A stretch of 64,000 nt of DNA, taken from Dryocola sp031988645 (lineage in GTDB: Bacteria > Pseudomonadota > Gammaproteobacteria > Enterobacterales > Enterobacteriaceae). The stretch covers positions 62,001-126,000 of the forward strand of contig NZ_CP150452.1 in NCBI RefSeq assembly GCF_051307045.1. Reading direction: 5' to 3'. A model generated the notes under the pieces. That model worked only from the letters and a program-made list of their open reading frames with translations, had not been told where the DNA came from and did not search any database. Each line of letters opens with the position of its first letter. Position 1 is the stretch's first letter. Positions 25,191-34,858 of this stretch are shown here, piece after piece. The position numbers were made by a program, and so were the translations under genes.

Positions 25191-26186
25191 ATGCAGCAAA
25201 AAATTAACTGGATTGACAACCTGCGCGGCATCGCCTGCCTGATGGTAGTGATGATTCATACCACAACCTGGTACATTACGAATGCGAGCGCGGTCACTCC
25301 ATTTAGCTGGGATTTTTCGAACGTGCTGAATTCGGCCTCGCGCGTCAGCGTGCCGTTATTCTTCATGATTTCCGGCTATCTTTTTTTTGGCGAGCGCAGC
25401 GCCAGGCAGCGCCATTTCGTGCGTATCGGGCTGTGTTTACTCTTTTATAGCCTGATCGCGCTTTTCTATATCCACTTCTTCACGCCGATTAGCTCCGGAC
25501 TTTCGCTGCGCTATATCCTGCAAAAGCCGGTGTTTTATCATCTGTGGTTTTTCTTCGCGATAATGGTTATCTACCTGCTTTCACCGCTGATTGAGGTTAA
25601 AAAAGTCAACGCGATGGCGGTTCTGGGGCTGATGGTTTTGCTGGGCGTGGTCGCCAACCCCAACACCGTGCCGCAGACGCTGGGCGGCGTGAAATGGCTG
25701 CCGATAAACCTCTATATTCGCGGCGACACCTTCTACTACGTGCTGTACGGGCTGCTGGGGCGGGCGATCGGCATGCTGGAGACGGAAAAGGGATGGATAA
25801 GCGCGCTGGCGGGCGGCCTGTTCGCGCTTTGCGTGGCGTCTGTTTCTTTGGGCACGCACAAGCAGCTGCAAATAAACGGTAATTTTTCTGACATTTTTTA
25901 CGTCTACTGCGGGCCCTTGGTGTTTATCGCCGCCGTCAGCCTGCTGGTGGTGGTGAAAAACTGCCTCAACGTCCGGCCACTGCCGGGCCTGGCCTTTATC
26001 TCGCGCCATTCGCTGGGGATTTATGGTTTTCACGCCCTGATAATCCACTTCCTGCGCACGCATGGCTACCAGTTAACCCGCTCGCCGGTGCTGGATATTC
26101 TGTGGATCTTCGGCGCAACCCTGGTTTGCAGCCTGTTGCTGTCGATGGGGCTGCAGCGCGTGGATAAGCGCAGGCTGGTCAGCTAA
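25191..26186 (+). CDS. wecH: O-acetyltransferase WecH
   Basis: 331 aa, the E. coli WecH (YiaH) length. Acyltransferase-3 family inner-membrane protein with about ten hydrophobic segments, which adds O-acetyl groups to enterobacterial common antigen. The start MQQKINWIDNLRGIACLMVVMIH has the family histidine, and SLGIYGFHALIIHFLRTHG is near the end. AGAGGAACGA precedes ATG 25191; a longer open frame to 25080 is not supported. It overlaps the convergent regulator gene by 4 bases. Confidence 0.94.
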   Translation: MQQKINWIDNLRGIACLMVVMIHTTTWYITNASAVTPFSWDFSNVLNSASRVSVPLFFMISGYLFFGERSARQRHFVRIGLCLLFYSLIALFYIHFFTPISSGLSLRYILQKPVFYHLWFFFAIMVIYLLSPLIEVKKVNAMAVLGLMVLLGVVANPNTVPQTLGGVKWLPINLYIRGDTFYYVLYGLLGRAIGMLETEKGWISALAGGLFALCVASVSLGTHKQLQINGNFSDIFYVYCGPLVFIAAVSLLVVVKNCLNVRPLPGLAFISRHSLGIYGFHALIIHFLRTHGYQLTRSPVLDILWIFGATLVCSLLLSMGLQRVDKRRLVS

Positions 26187-27118
26187 GCGTTACGGGCGCG
26201 GGCGCGATGGAGCTGTCGCGGCGAGGAAAAGCCTGCCGCCGCCGCGGCCTGTTCCATACGCTGCCCCTGCAGCAGACGCTGCTCGGCAACCGCAAGCCGC
26301 AGCTGTTCCAGATAATCCCGCACCGATATGCCCAGGTGCTGCTGGAAAAGCCGCGATAAATGGCGCGGGCTGACGTGCGCCTTCGCGGCAATCTCCTGCG
26401 CGCTCCAGGCGTATTCGGGAGCCGCGGAAAGCAGGTCCTGGGCACGGTGTACCGCCGGGTGAATATGGTTGCGATAGCGCAGCCACGGCGAAAGCTGCGG
26501 GTCGTCGCCGGAACGGCGGAACCATACCACCATCTCGCGCGCCACGTCTAAAGCGGCCTTCGGCCCGCAGTAACGATTAATCAGGTGCAGCGCAAGATCG
26601 ATGCCGGAGGTGATGCCGGCGCTGGTCCAGATGCCCCGATCCTCGACGAAAATACGGTTATCTTTGACCTGAGCGCCGGGGGCCGCGGCGCGCAGCCTCG
26701 CCAGCACATCGTGGTGGGTGGTGCACTGCACGCCGTGCATCAGCCCGGCTTTTGCGGCCAGCAGCGAGCCGGAGCAAACGCACATCAGGTTAAGCCGCAG
26801 GCTGTGGATCTGCGGCTGCAGGCGGGTAAGCCAGCGGCGCACCTCCTCAGCCTGCGGCGTATCAAAGTAGCGGCTGGAATCACACACGCCCGGCAGCACC
26901 AGAAGGCTGCCGGATGGAAAGCTTTCCGGCAGCGGTTCAACGCCGCTAAAGCCCAGGCCGATTGAGGTGACAACCTGTGGGTCCGGGCCGATGAAATGCA
27001 GGTGAAACGCCTCCCCGGCGAGCGCCAGCGTCTCCGCAGGCCCCGTCAGGTCGAGCGACAGCACGCCGGGCAGAACAACGAACCAGACCCCAATACTCAC
27101 GATAGCGACTCCAGGCAC
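26183..27118 (-). CDS. GlxA/FtrA-type AraC-family regulator with DJ-1/PfpI domain
   Basis: 311 aa. Residues ~1-170 form a DJ-1/PfpI (class I amidotransferase-like) domain with the cysteine elbow LMCVCSGSLLAAKAGLM and SAGITSGIDLALHL. Residues ~215-311 form the AraC-type HTH pair (WSAQEIAAKAHVSPRHLSRLFQQHLG ... AAAAAGFSSPRQL). Its start lies 22 bases inside the upstream hydrolase gene, so the two are co-transcribed and the regulator probably controls that unit. In E. coli this position holds yiaA/yiaB instead. Ligand unknown. Confidence 0.88.
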   Translation of the reverse strand: MPGVAIVSIGVWFVVLPGVLSLDLTGPAETLALAGEAFHLHFIGPDPQVVTSIGLGFSGVEPLPESFPSGSLLVLPGVCDSSRYFDTPQAEEVRRWLTRLQPQIHSLRLNLMCVCSGSLLAAKAGLMHGVQCTTHHDVLARLRAAAPGAQVKDNRIFVEDRGIWTSAGITSGIDLALHLINRYCGPKAALDVAREMVVWFRRSGDDPQLSPWLRYRNHIHPAVHRAQDLLSAAPEYAWSAQEIAAKAHVSPRHLSRLFQQHLGISVRDYLEQLRLAVAEQRLLQGQRMEQAAAAAGFSSPRQLHRARARNA

Positions 27119-27639
27119 TCGGCAACGGTTTGCACATCCGCGAAACGCCCCGCCAGCACCGTTTCAGTACGGTGACGCAGGGCGGCTGCATCCAGCGTAA
27201 CGCCTTTCCAGCACATCGGGAAGGTAAGCATCGCCTCGCTGATAAAAGAAACGCGATAGCCCAGATCCGACGCCACGCGCGCGGTGGTTTCACAGCACTG
27301 TTCGGTGCGCAGCCCGCAGATAATCAGGTGGTTAACGTCCCGCGTGCGCAGCCAGTGGTCAAGGCCGGTATCGGTGAAGGCGTTGTGGACGTGCTTCTCA
27401 AAGGCGGCGTCCGCCTTGTGGGTGAGAAAAGGCATCGGCTTCACCAGGCCTGACGCTCGTGCGAAGGGGCCGTCGCCGTCTTCGTGAAAAATATCCACGA
27501 CGGGAACCTTCAAATCCTGGCAGCCGGCAATCAGTCGCGTAATAGCCTGCTCAAACGCCGGGACGTCGTTTTCCTGCCAGTAGTCACGATGGAAAAAGGA
27601 TTGCTGCGTATCGATATTAATAAGCGCGGAACGGGACAT
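27097..27639 (-). CDS. Isochorismatase-family cysteine hydrolase
   Basis: 180 aa from ATG 27639 (MSRSALINIDTQQSFFHRDYW). The family's catalytic triad is visible: Asp in INIDTQQSF, Lys in the THKADAAFEKHVHNAF region, and Cys in GLRTEQCCETTARVASDLGY. The family includes nicotinamidases and isochorismatases and cannot be narrowed further here. The longer frame to 27789 runs into the repeat after xylB. It overlaps the GlxA-like regulator gene by 22 bases in one operon. Confidence 0.85.
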   Translation of the reverse strand: MSRSALINIDTQQSFFHRDYWQENDVPAFEQAITRLIAGCQDLKVPVVDIFHEDGDGPFARASGLVKPMPFLTHKADAAFEKHVHNAFTDTGLDHWLRTRDVNHLIICGLRTEQCCETTARVASDLGYRVSFISEAMLTFPMCWKGVTLDAAALRHRTETVLAGRFADVQTVAECLESLS

Positions 27640-27751
27640 TTTCGGACTCCTCATCGCTGGGTGTGAAGCCATTGTGACAAGGGTTTGCCGGGTTGCTAAT
27701 ACCGAAAACGGACAGGATGAGGGTGAATCGGGACCTGTTATAAAGCCTGCG

Positions 27752-27787
27752 GCAGGGTGGAGAGGCGCAGGCGCCCTCCACCGCCAC
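27752..27787. repeat. Palindrome downstream of xylB
   Basis: GGTGGAGAGGCGC and GCGCCCTCCACC pair almost perfectly. Same palindrome family as elsewhere. It lies just beyond the xylB stop and could act as a terminator or mRNA 3' end. Confidence 0.6.
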
Positions 27788-27796
27788 AAAACCTGT

Positions 27797-29251
27797 CTAC
27801 GACATCAACGGCAACAGCTGCTGATAAATCTGCTTAAACACCTCTCTTCTGCCGCTGTAGCGCTGATGGCGCGCCGTATCGGGCTGATGCTGCTGTTCGA
27901 GCTTCAGCTGCGGGAGCAGCGTTTGCAGCGACTGTCCGGGCGACACGGCAATTTGCGCCAGGCGCGCGGCGCCAAGCGCCGGGCCGACATCGCCGCCGGT
28001 GCGGTAATCCAGCGTTTGCCCGCTGATATCCGCCAGCATTTGCCGCCAGTAAGGGCTGCGCGCGCCGCCGCCGATAAGCGTGATGCTTTTCGGCGTGATG
28101 CCGCACGAATGCACCACGTCCATGCCGTCCGCCAGCGCATAGCCGACGCCTTCCAGCACGGCGCGGGCCAGCTCCGCCGGGCCATGCTGATGCGTTAAGC
28201 CGAAGAACACGCCTTTTGCCTGCGGGTTATTGTGCGGCGTGCGCTCGCCGGAAAGATAGGGCAGGAACCAGATCACGCCTGCGTCTTCGTTCGCCTGTTC
28301 GGCGGCGGCCAGCAGCGCCGGAACGCCGCCCAGGCCGGTGAGCTTCGCCGCCCAGTCGAGGCAGGACGCGGCGCTGAGCATCACCGACATTAAATGCCAG
28401 CGGTTCGGCAGCGCATGGCAGAAACTGTGTACCGCGCTTTCCGGTTTGCTGCGAAATCCGTCGCTGACGGCGAAATAAACGCCCGAGGTGCCAAGGGACA
28501 GCATGGCCTGACCGGCGTCCACCATGCCGACGCCGACGGCCCCTGCGGCGTTATCGCCGCCGCCTGCCACCACCGGAACGGCGGGCATGCGCCACGCCTG
28601 CGCCACGTCGGCTTTCAGCACGCCGGTGATTTCACTGCCTTCAAAGAGTTCGGGCATATGCTGGCGGCTAAGGCGGCAGGCGTCGAGCATCGTATCGCTC
28701 CAGTCGCGTTTTGCGACGTCCAGCCACATCGTGCCCGCCGCGTCGGACATGTCGCTTGCCAGCTCGCCCGTCATGCGCAGGCGCAGGTAATCTTTTGGCA
28801 GCAGCACCGTGTTGATTTGCGCAAAAAGATCCGGCTCGTGGCGTTCTACCCACAGCAGTTTTGGCGCGGTAAAGCCCGGCATCATCAGGTTGCCGGTGAT
28901 GCCGCGAGAATCTTCGACGTTGGCTTCCAGCAGGGCGCACTCTTCGCCGCTGCGGCCGTCGTTCCATAAAATAGCCGGACGGAGCACCTGCTGCTTGCTG
29001 TCTAGCAGCGTTGCGCCGTGCATCTGTCCGGCGATGCCCAGCGCTTTTACGCCCTGCAGCGAATGTTGCTCGCCCAGCGACCTCATCGCGCGGTCCGTCG
29101 CCTGCCACCAGTGCTCAGGATCCTGTTCCGACCACAAAGGATGCGGGCGGGAGACGCTTAGCGGTTCGGTGCGCGACGCCAGCACTTCGCCTTCTTCCCC
29201 GAGCAAAATCGCTTTCACACCCGACGTCCCAAGATCGATACCGATGTACAT
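27797..29251 (-). CDS. xylB: Xylulokinase
   Basis: 484 aa, the E. coli length. FGGY-family kinase that makes D-xylulose 5-phosphate for the pentose phosphate pathway. The N-terminal MYIGIDLGTSGVKAILL, GIAGQMHGATLLD, the GGGDNAAGAVGVGM block and LIGGGARSPYWRQMLADI are all present. I start at ATG 29251 rather than 29260 to match the family. It follows xylA by about 68 bp in the leftward xylAB operon. Confidence 0.97.
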   Translation of the reverse strand: MYIGIDLGTSGVKAILLGEEGEVLASRTEPLSVSRPHPLWSEQDPEHWWQATDRAMRSLGEQHSLQGVKALGIAGQMHGATLLDSKQQVLRPAILWNDGRSGEECALLEANVEDSRGITGNLMMPGFTAPKLLWVERHEPDLFAQINTVLLPKDYLRLRMTGELASDMSDAAGTMWLDVAKRDWSDTMLDACRLSRQHMPELFEGSEITGVLKADVAQAWRMPAVPVVAGGGDNAAGAVGVGMVDAGQAMLSLGTSGVYFAVSDGFRSKPESAVHSFCHALPNRWHLMSVMLSAASCLDWAAKLTGLGGVPALLAAAEQANEDAGVIWFLPYLSGERTPHNNPQAKGVFFGLTHQHGPAELARAVLEGVGYALADGMDVVHSCGITPKSITLIGGGARSPYWRQMLADISGQTLDYRTGGDVGPALGAARLAQIAVSPGQSLQTLLPQLKLEQQHQPDTARHQRYSGRREVFKQIYQQLLPLMS

Positions 29252-29319
29252 AATGGCCACTCCTTATAACTGCGCCACGCAGAACGTGGCGCAGGGAAGA
29301 TAATGATGGAACAACGCGC

Positions 29320-30642
29320 TTATCTGTCGAACAGGTAGTGGTTCACCAGATTTTCCAGCAGCTCCTGGTGGCCGCTGTGGTGCTGCGGCGCCAGATTATG
29401 TTGTTCAGCGTACTGCGCAATCTGCGCCAGCGACATCTGCCCTTTCAGAATTTGCTGGCCCAGTTCACCATTCCAGCCGGCGTAGCGTTTCGCCACGCGC
29501 TTATCCAGCTCGCCATCTTCAATCATGCGCGCGGCGATTTTCAGCGACAGCGCCATCACGTCCATCGCGCCGATATGACCGTAGAACAGATCGTATTTAT
29601 CGGTGCTCTGGCGACGGACCTTGGCGTCAAAGTTCAGCCCGCCGGTCGTGAAGCCGCCCGCCTTGAGAATTTCATACATCACCAGCGCGTTTTCTTCCAC
29701 GCTGTTCGGGAACTGATCGGTATCCCAGCCCAGCTGCGGGTCGCCGCGGTTCGCGTCCACCGAGCCGAAGATGCCAAGCGCGATGGCGCTGGCGATTTCA
29801 TGATGGAAGGAGTGGCCGGCAAGGGTGGCGTGGTTGGCTTCGATATTCACCTTGATCTCTTTTTCCAGACCAAACTGTTTCAGGAAGCCGTAAACCGTTG
29901 CCACATCGTAGTCGTACTGGTGCTTGGTCGGCTCCTGCGGTTTCGGTTCGATAAGCAGCGTGCCGCGGAAGCCGATTTTGTGTTTATGCTCAACCACCAT
30001 TTGCATAAAGCGGCCAATCTGCTCGCGCTCCTGGCGCAGATCGGTATTCAGCAGGGACTCATAGCCTTCGCGCCCGCCCCACAGCACATAGTTTTCACCG
30101 CCCAGCTGATGCGTCGCGTTCATTGCGGACACAACCTGAGAGGCCGCCCAGGAGAAGACCTCCGGGTCCGGGTTGGTGGCGGCGCCCGCGCCGTAGCGTG
30201 GATGGGTGAAGCAGTTCGCGGTGCCCCACAGCAGCTTCACGCCGGTATCCTGCTGTTTTTGCGCCAGCAGCTCGGTCATTTGCGCAAAGTTGTTCTGGTA
30301 CTCTTTGAGCGAGGCGCCTTCCGGGGAGACGTCCACGTCGTGGAAGCAGTAATAGGGCACGTTCAGCTTGTGGAAGAATTCAAAGGCGACTTCGGCTTTG
30401 CGTTTTGCCAGCGCCAGAGCGTCTCCCGCCTGCTGCCACGGGCGTTCAAAGGCGCCAACGCCGAACATATCCGCCCCGGTCCAGCAGAAGGTATGCCAGT
30501 AGCAGGCGGCGAAACGCAGGTGTTCTTCCATGCGTTTGCCCAGCACCAGCTCATCCGGATTGTAGTGGCGGAACGCCAGCGGGTTGGTGGTTTTAGGGCC
30601 TTCGAAACGTACACGATCAAGTTGGTCGAAATAGGCTTGCAT
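29320..30642 (-). CDS. xylA: D-xylose isomerase
   Basis: 440 aa, the E. coli length. Converts D-xylose to D-xylulose. The metal and substrate sites are visible: FHDVDVSPEG, ENYVLWGGREGYE, LIEPKPQEPTKHQYD, NIEANHATLAGHSFHHE and ANRGDPQLGWDTDQFP. It is the first gene of the xylAB operon, divergent from xylF. Confidence 0.98.
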   Translation of the reverse strand: MQAYFDQLDRVRFEGPKTTNPLAFRHYNPDELVLGKRMEEHLRFAACYWHTFCWTGADMFGVGAFERPWQQAGDALALAKRKAEVAFEFFHKLNVPYYCFHDVDVSPEGASLKEYQNNFAQMTELLAQKQQDTGVKLLWGTANCFTHPRYGAGAATNPDPEVFSWAASQVVSAMNATHQLGGENYVLWGGREGYESLLNTDLRQEREQIGRFMQMVVEHKHKIGFRGTLLIEPKPQEPTKHQYDYDVATVYGFLKQFGLEKEIKVNIEANHATLAGHSFHHEIASAIALGIFGSVDANRGDPQLGWDTDQFPNSVEENALVMYEILKAGGFTTGGLNFDAKVRRQSTDKYDLFYGHIGAMDVMALSLKIAARMIEDGELDKRVAKRYAGWNGELGQQILKGQMSLAQIAQYAEQHNLAPQHHSGHQELLENLVNHYLFDR

Positions 30643-31012
30643 AATGAACTCCGTAATCAGAAAAACTGCGGCCAGGCGAAAGTTTACTTATTCTGGGTTT
30701 TACCCGCGGGATGCTCAATTACGTTATTTCACACTGCGCTTCAGAGAATACCCAAACGTGCGCCGCCTCGCAAAAACCGCTGAAAAATATACAAGAAAAC
30801 GTTCACCTTCTATTTTCTGGATTACAGGAAGCGACGCGCGGGATATTTTAAAAGCAGATCCCTGTCATAAATTGAGAATTAAACCAAAAATCATAATGAG
30901 AAGATAAAAATCAGTAATTGCCGATTCTGCACTCAGCGGCAACAATTCTCTCGTCTGCAAATGTAATCCATTCTTTAATCCGAATAATCACCACCCTACA
31001 GGTAACAATAAT
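30643..31012. promoter_or_regulatory. Divergent xylA/xylF control region
   Basis: 370 bp without a gene. Read leftward, the block GCGCAGTGTGAAATAACG followed by TAATTGAGC (30739-30713) is nearly identical to the E. coli xylA promoter region, including its TGTGA CRP half-site. The rest is AT-rich; XylR sites are expected from E. coli but I cannot place them. An 87-codon frame reading rightward from 30644 is not credible as a gene. Confidence 0.75.
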
Positions 31013-32006
31013 ATGAAGATTAAGAACCTCTTACTGACGCTGTGCGCCTCGCTCGTCTTAACCTCCGTGAGCGGCATCGCTAAAGAAGTAAAAATCGGCA
31101 TGGCCCATCGACGACCTGCGCCTTGAGCGCTGGCAGAAGGACCGGGATATTTTCGTGAAGAAGGCCGAATCCTTAGGCGCCAAAGTATTTGTTCAGTCTG
31201 CCAACGGCAACGAAGAAACCCAGATGTCGCAGATTGAAAACATGATTAACCGCGGCGTGGACGTGCTGGTCATTATTCCTTACAACGGCCAGGTATTAAG
31301 CAACGTGGTCGCCGAAGCGAAACGCGAAGGCATTAAAGTATTAGCCTATGACCGCATGATTAATAACGCGGATATTGATTATTATATCTCTTTTGATAAT
31401 GAAAAAGTCGGCGAGCTGCAGGCCCAGAGTATTGTTGATAAGGTCCCTTCCGGAAATTATTTCTTAATGGGCGGCTCGCCTGTGGATAATAACGCCAAGC
31501 TGTTCCGCGCCGGGCAGATGAAAGTATTAAAACCTTATATCGATAGCGGGAAAATAAAAGTGGTAGGCGATCAGTGGGCGGACGGCTGGCTGCCGGAAAA
31601 CGCGCTGAAAATTATGGAAAACGCCCTGACGGCGAACAACAACAAAATTGACGCGGTGGTGGCGTCAAACGACGCTACCGCCGGCGGCGCTATTCAGGCT
31701 CTGAGCGCGCAGGGGCTGGCCGGCAAGGTGGCGATTTCCGGTCAGGATGCGGACCTTGCGGGCGTGAAGCGTATTATTGCCGGCACGCAAACCATGACGG
31801 TTTATAAGCCGATAACCAGGCTGGCAAATACCGCCGCTGAAATCGCGGTGGAATTAGGCGAGGGCAAAGAACCGGCCTCCGATGCCAAACTTAATAACGG
31901 CCTGAAGGACATTCCGTCGCGCCTGCTTACGCCGGTTGAGGTGGATAAAGCCAATATCGACAGCACCGTGGTGGCCGACGGTTTCCACAAGAAGAGCGAT
32001 CTCTGA
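31013..32006 (+). pseudogene. xylF: D-xylose-binding periplasmic protein XylF, frameshifted as written
   Basis: Periplasmic receptor of the high-affinity xylose importer. The signal peptide (MKIKNLLLTLCASLVL) and first mature residues KEVKIGMA are in one frame, and the rest (DDLRLERWQKDRDIFVKKAESLGAKVF onward) is in the next. Removing one C from CCC at 31104-31106 (ATGGCCCATC to ATGGCCATC) restores MAIDDLRLERW and gives 330 aa, exactly the E. coli length. The downstream part is intact to the end. Probably functional, with the extra base an error. Confidence 0.92.
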
Positions 32007-32064
32007 CCCGTATCGCCCGTAGCTCGCTGCGGGCGGCAATCTTTGGCCAGACGGGGGAGAGGTT

Positions 32065-33606
32065 ATGCCTTACTTACTGGAAATGAAAAATATCACTAAG
32101 GCTTTTGGCGTGGTGAAGGCGGTGGACAACGTCAGCCTGTCGCTCAACGCCGGAGAGGTTATGTCGCTGTGCGGCGAAAACGGCTCCGGCAAATCGACGC
32201 TGATGAAAGTGCTGTGCGGCATCTACCCCTGGGGCAGCTACGAGGGCGAAATCTGGTTTGCGGGCGAAAAGCTTCAGGCGGGCCACATTCGCGACACCGA
32301 ACGCAAAGGCATCGCCATCATTCACCAGGAGCTGGCGCTGGTGAAGCATCTTTCTATCCTGGAGAATATTTTCCTCGGCGCGGAGATGTCGCGCCACGGC
32401 GTGCTGGACTACGACAGCATGACGCTGCGCTGCCAGAAGCTGCTGGCGCAGGTGAACCTGGATCTCTCACCGGACACCCGCGTGGGCGATCTGGGGCTTG
32501 GGCAGCAGCAGCTGGTGGAAATAGCCAAGGCGCTGAATAAACAGGTGCGGCTGCTGATTCTGGATGAACCCACGGCTTCGCTAACGGAGCGCGAAACGGA
32601 GGTTTTATTAAAGATTATTCGCGATCTGCAGGACCACGGCATCGCCTGTATCTACATCTCCCACAAGCTTAATGAAGTCAAAGCCATCTCTGACACCATC
32701 TGCGTAATCCGTGACGGGCAGCCTATCGGCACCCGCGATGCTGCGCAGATGAGCGAAGACGACATCATCACCATGATGGTCGGCCGCGAACTGACGGCGC
32801 TGTATCCGAGCGAGCCGCATCAAACGGGCGAGGAGATCCTGCGCGTCGAGCACCTTACCGCCTGGCATCCGGTCAACCGCCATATCAAACGCGTCAACGA
32901 CATCTCTTTCTCGCTGCGCAAAGGGGAAATCCTGGGCATTGCCGGGCTGGTGGGGGCCGGGCGTACCGAAGCCGTTCAGTGCCTGTTTGGCGTCTGGCCC
33001 GGCAGATCGGAAGGCGAGATTTTTATCGACAATAAGCCGGTAAAAATCACCTGCTGCCAGCAGGCGATTGCCCACGGCATCGCTATGGTGCCGGAGGACC
33101 GGAAAAGAGACGGGATCGTGCCGGTGATGGCGGTAGGGCAGAACATCACGCTGGCGTCGCTTGGGCAGTTTGCCGGCGCGCTAAGCAGCCTGGACGACGC
33201 CGCCGAGCAAAACTGCATTTTGCAGACCATTCAACGCCTGAAGGTTAAAACGTCGTCGCCGGGGCTGGCCATCGGCCGCCTGAGCGGGGGCAACCAGCAA
33301 AAGGCGATTCTCGCCCGCTGCCTGCTGCTTAACCCACGTATTCTCATTCTTGATGAGCCGACGCGCGGCATCGATATTGGCGCCAAATACGAAATCTACA
33401 AGCTCATTAATCAGCTGGTACAGCAAGGCATCGCCGTGATTGTTATCTCCTCCGAACTGCCTGAGGTGCTGGGTCTGAGCGACCGGGTGCTGGTGATGCA
33501 CGAGGGGCGTATCAAAGCCAACCTGATTAACCACAACCTGACCCAGGAGCAGGTCATGGAAGCCGCACTGAGGAGTGACCATCATGTCGAAAAGCAATCC
33601 GTCTGA
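32065..33606 (+). CDS. xylG: Xylose ABC transporter ATP-binding protein
   Basis: 513 aa, the E. coli length, with two nucleotide-binding domains. Domain 1: Walker A GENGSGKST, signature-like LGLGQQQLVE, Walker B LLILDEPTASL. Domain 2: degenerate Walker A GLVGAGRTE, signature LSGGNQQKAILA, Walker B ILILDEPTRGID. It energises XylH. It overlaps the xylH start by 23 bases. Confidence 0.97.
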   Translation: MPYLLEMKNITKAFGVVKAVDNVSLSLNAGEVMSLCGENGSGKSTLMKVLCGIYPWGSYEGEIWFAGEKLQAGHIRDTERKGIAIIHQELALVKHLSILENIFLGAEMSRHGVLDYDSMTLRCQKLLAQVNLDLSPDTRVGDLGLGQQQLVEIAKALNKQVRLLILDEPTASLTERETEVLLKIIRDLQDHGIACIYISHKLNEVKAISDTICVIRDGQPIGTRDAAQMSEDDIITMMVGRELTALYPSEPHQTGEEILRVEHLTAWHPVNRHIKRVNDISFSLRKGEILGIAGLVGAGRTEAVQCLFGVWPGRSEGEIFIDNKPVKITCCQQAIAHGIAMVPEDRKRDGIVPVMAVGQNITLASLGQFAGALSSLDDAAEQNCILQTIQRLKVKTSSPGLAIGRLSGGNQQKAILARCLLLNPRILILDEPTRGIDIGAKYEIYKLINQLVQQGIAVIVISSELPEVLGLSDRVLVMHEGRIKANLINHNLTQEQVMEAALRSDHHVEKQSV

Positions 33607-34765
33607 AATGAAACTTACACCGCCGCTTGCCTCGCCCTTCGGCGGCCTGAAGGCGCTTAATCTGCAGGTGTTTGTCATGATCGCCGCCATCGTCGTCATC
33701 ATGCTGTTTTTTACCTGGATGACCGACGGCGCCTATCTGAGCGCGCGAAACGTCTCTAACCTGCTGCGCCAGACGGCCATTACCGGCATTCTGGCGGTGG
33801 GCATGGTGTTTGTGATTATCTCGGCGGAAATCGATCTTTCCGTGGGCTCGATGATGGGCCTGCTGGGCGGCGTGGCGGCGATTTTCGACGTCTGGCTGGG
33901 CTGGCCGCTGCCGCTGACGATCGTCGTGACGCTTGCGCTGGGCCTGGTGCTGGGCGCCTGGAACGGCTGGTGGGTCGCCTACCGTAAAGTGCCGTCGTTT
34001 ATCGTTACCCTCGCGGGCATGCTCGCTTTTCGCGGCGTGCTGATTGGCATCACCAACGGCACTACGGTTTCGCCAACCAGCGCGGCGATGTCGCAAATCG
34101 GCCAAAGCTATCTGCCGGATGGTGTTGGCTTTGGCGTCGGCGCGCTGGGGCTGATGGCGTTTGTGGCCTGGCAGTGGCGGCTGCGGCTGCGTCGCCAGGC
34201 GCTGGGGCTGGTGACGCCAGCCTCAGGCACCATTGTGGGACGGCAGGCCATCACCGCGGTCATCGTGCTGGGAGCCGTCTGGCTGCTCAATGATTACCGC
34301 GGCGTGCCCACGCCGGTGCTGATTCTGACGCTGCTGCTGCTCGCCGGCATGTTTATGGCCACCCGCACCGCGTTCGGTCGCCGCATTTATGCCATTGGCG
34401 GCAATATCGAAGCGGCGCGCCTTTCGGGCATTAACGTCGAGCGCACCAAGCTTGCCGTGTTTGCCATCAACGGGCTGATGGTGGCGATCGCCGGGCTGAT
34501 CCTCAGCTCGCGGCTGGGCGCCGGTTCCCCTTCCGCCGGGAATATCGCCGAGCTCGACGCCATTGCCGCCTGCGTTATTGGCGGCACGAGCCTGGCAGGC
34601 GGGATCGGCAGCGTCGCCGGCGCGGTGATGGGCGCCTTTATTATGGCTTCCCTCGATAACGGGATGAGTATGATGGACGTCCCGACCTTCTGGCAGTACA
34701 TCGTCAAAGGCGCCATTTTACTGTTAGCGGTATGGATGGACTCGGCAACCAAACGCCGGGCCTGA
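33584..34765 (+). CDS. xylH: Xylose ABC transporter permease
   Basis: 393 aa from ATG 33584 (MSKSNPSEMKLTPPL), the E. coli length. BPD_transp_2-family inner-membrane subunit with about ten helices. The ATPase-contact motif reads ACVIGGTSLAGGIGSVAGAVMGAF near residue 330. It overlaps xylG by 23 bases and is followed by a terminator before xylR. Confidence 0.97.
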   Translation: MSKSNPSEMKLTPPLASPFGGLKALNLQVFVMIAAIVVIMLFFTWMTDGAYLSARNVSNLLRQTAITGILAVGMVFVIISAEIDLSVGSMMGLLGGVAAIFDVWLGWPLPLTIVVTLALGLVLGAWNGWWVAYRKVPSFIVTLAGMLAFRGVLIGITNGTTVSPTSAAMSQIGQSYLPDGVGFGVGALGLMAFVAWQWRLRLRRQALGLVTPASGTIVGRQAITAVIVLGAVWLLNDYRGVPTPVLILTLLLLAGMFMATRTAFGRRIYAIGGNIEAARLSGINVERTKLAVFAINGLMVAIAGLILSSRLGAGSPSAGNIAELDAIAACVIGGTSLAGGIGSVAGAVMGAFIMASLDNGMSMMDVPTFWQYIVKGAILLLAVWMDSATKRRA

Positions 34766-34786
34766 GAATGTGCAAGCGATCACAAC

Positions 34787-34812
34787 GCCGGGGCAAGGTT
34801 CCCCGGCTTTGC
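34787..34812 (+). terminator. Terminator after xylH
   Basis: GCCGGGG (34787-34793) and CCCCGGC (34801-34807) form a 7-bp stem followed by TTTGC. Partial U-tract, so it may allow read-through into xylR. Confidence 0.7.
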
Positions 34813-34858
34813 CGTTGCTATGGTATTCAGATACCGGGTAATTTCAGGAACTTTTAGC

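Noticed and set aside
29338..30783. 481-codon plus-strand frame over xylA
   Set aside because: Antisense shadow of xylA with no domain or ribosome site.
30644..30907. 87-codon plus-strand frame in the xylA-xylF gap
   Set aside because: It lies over the conserved xylA promoter block; no ribosome site and no protein-like composition.
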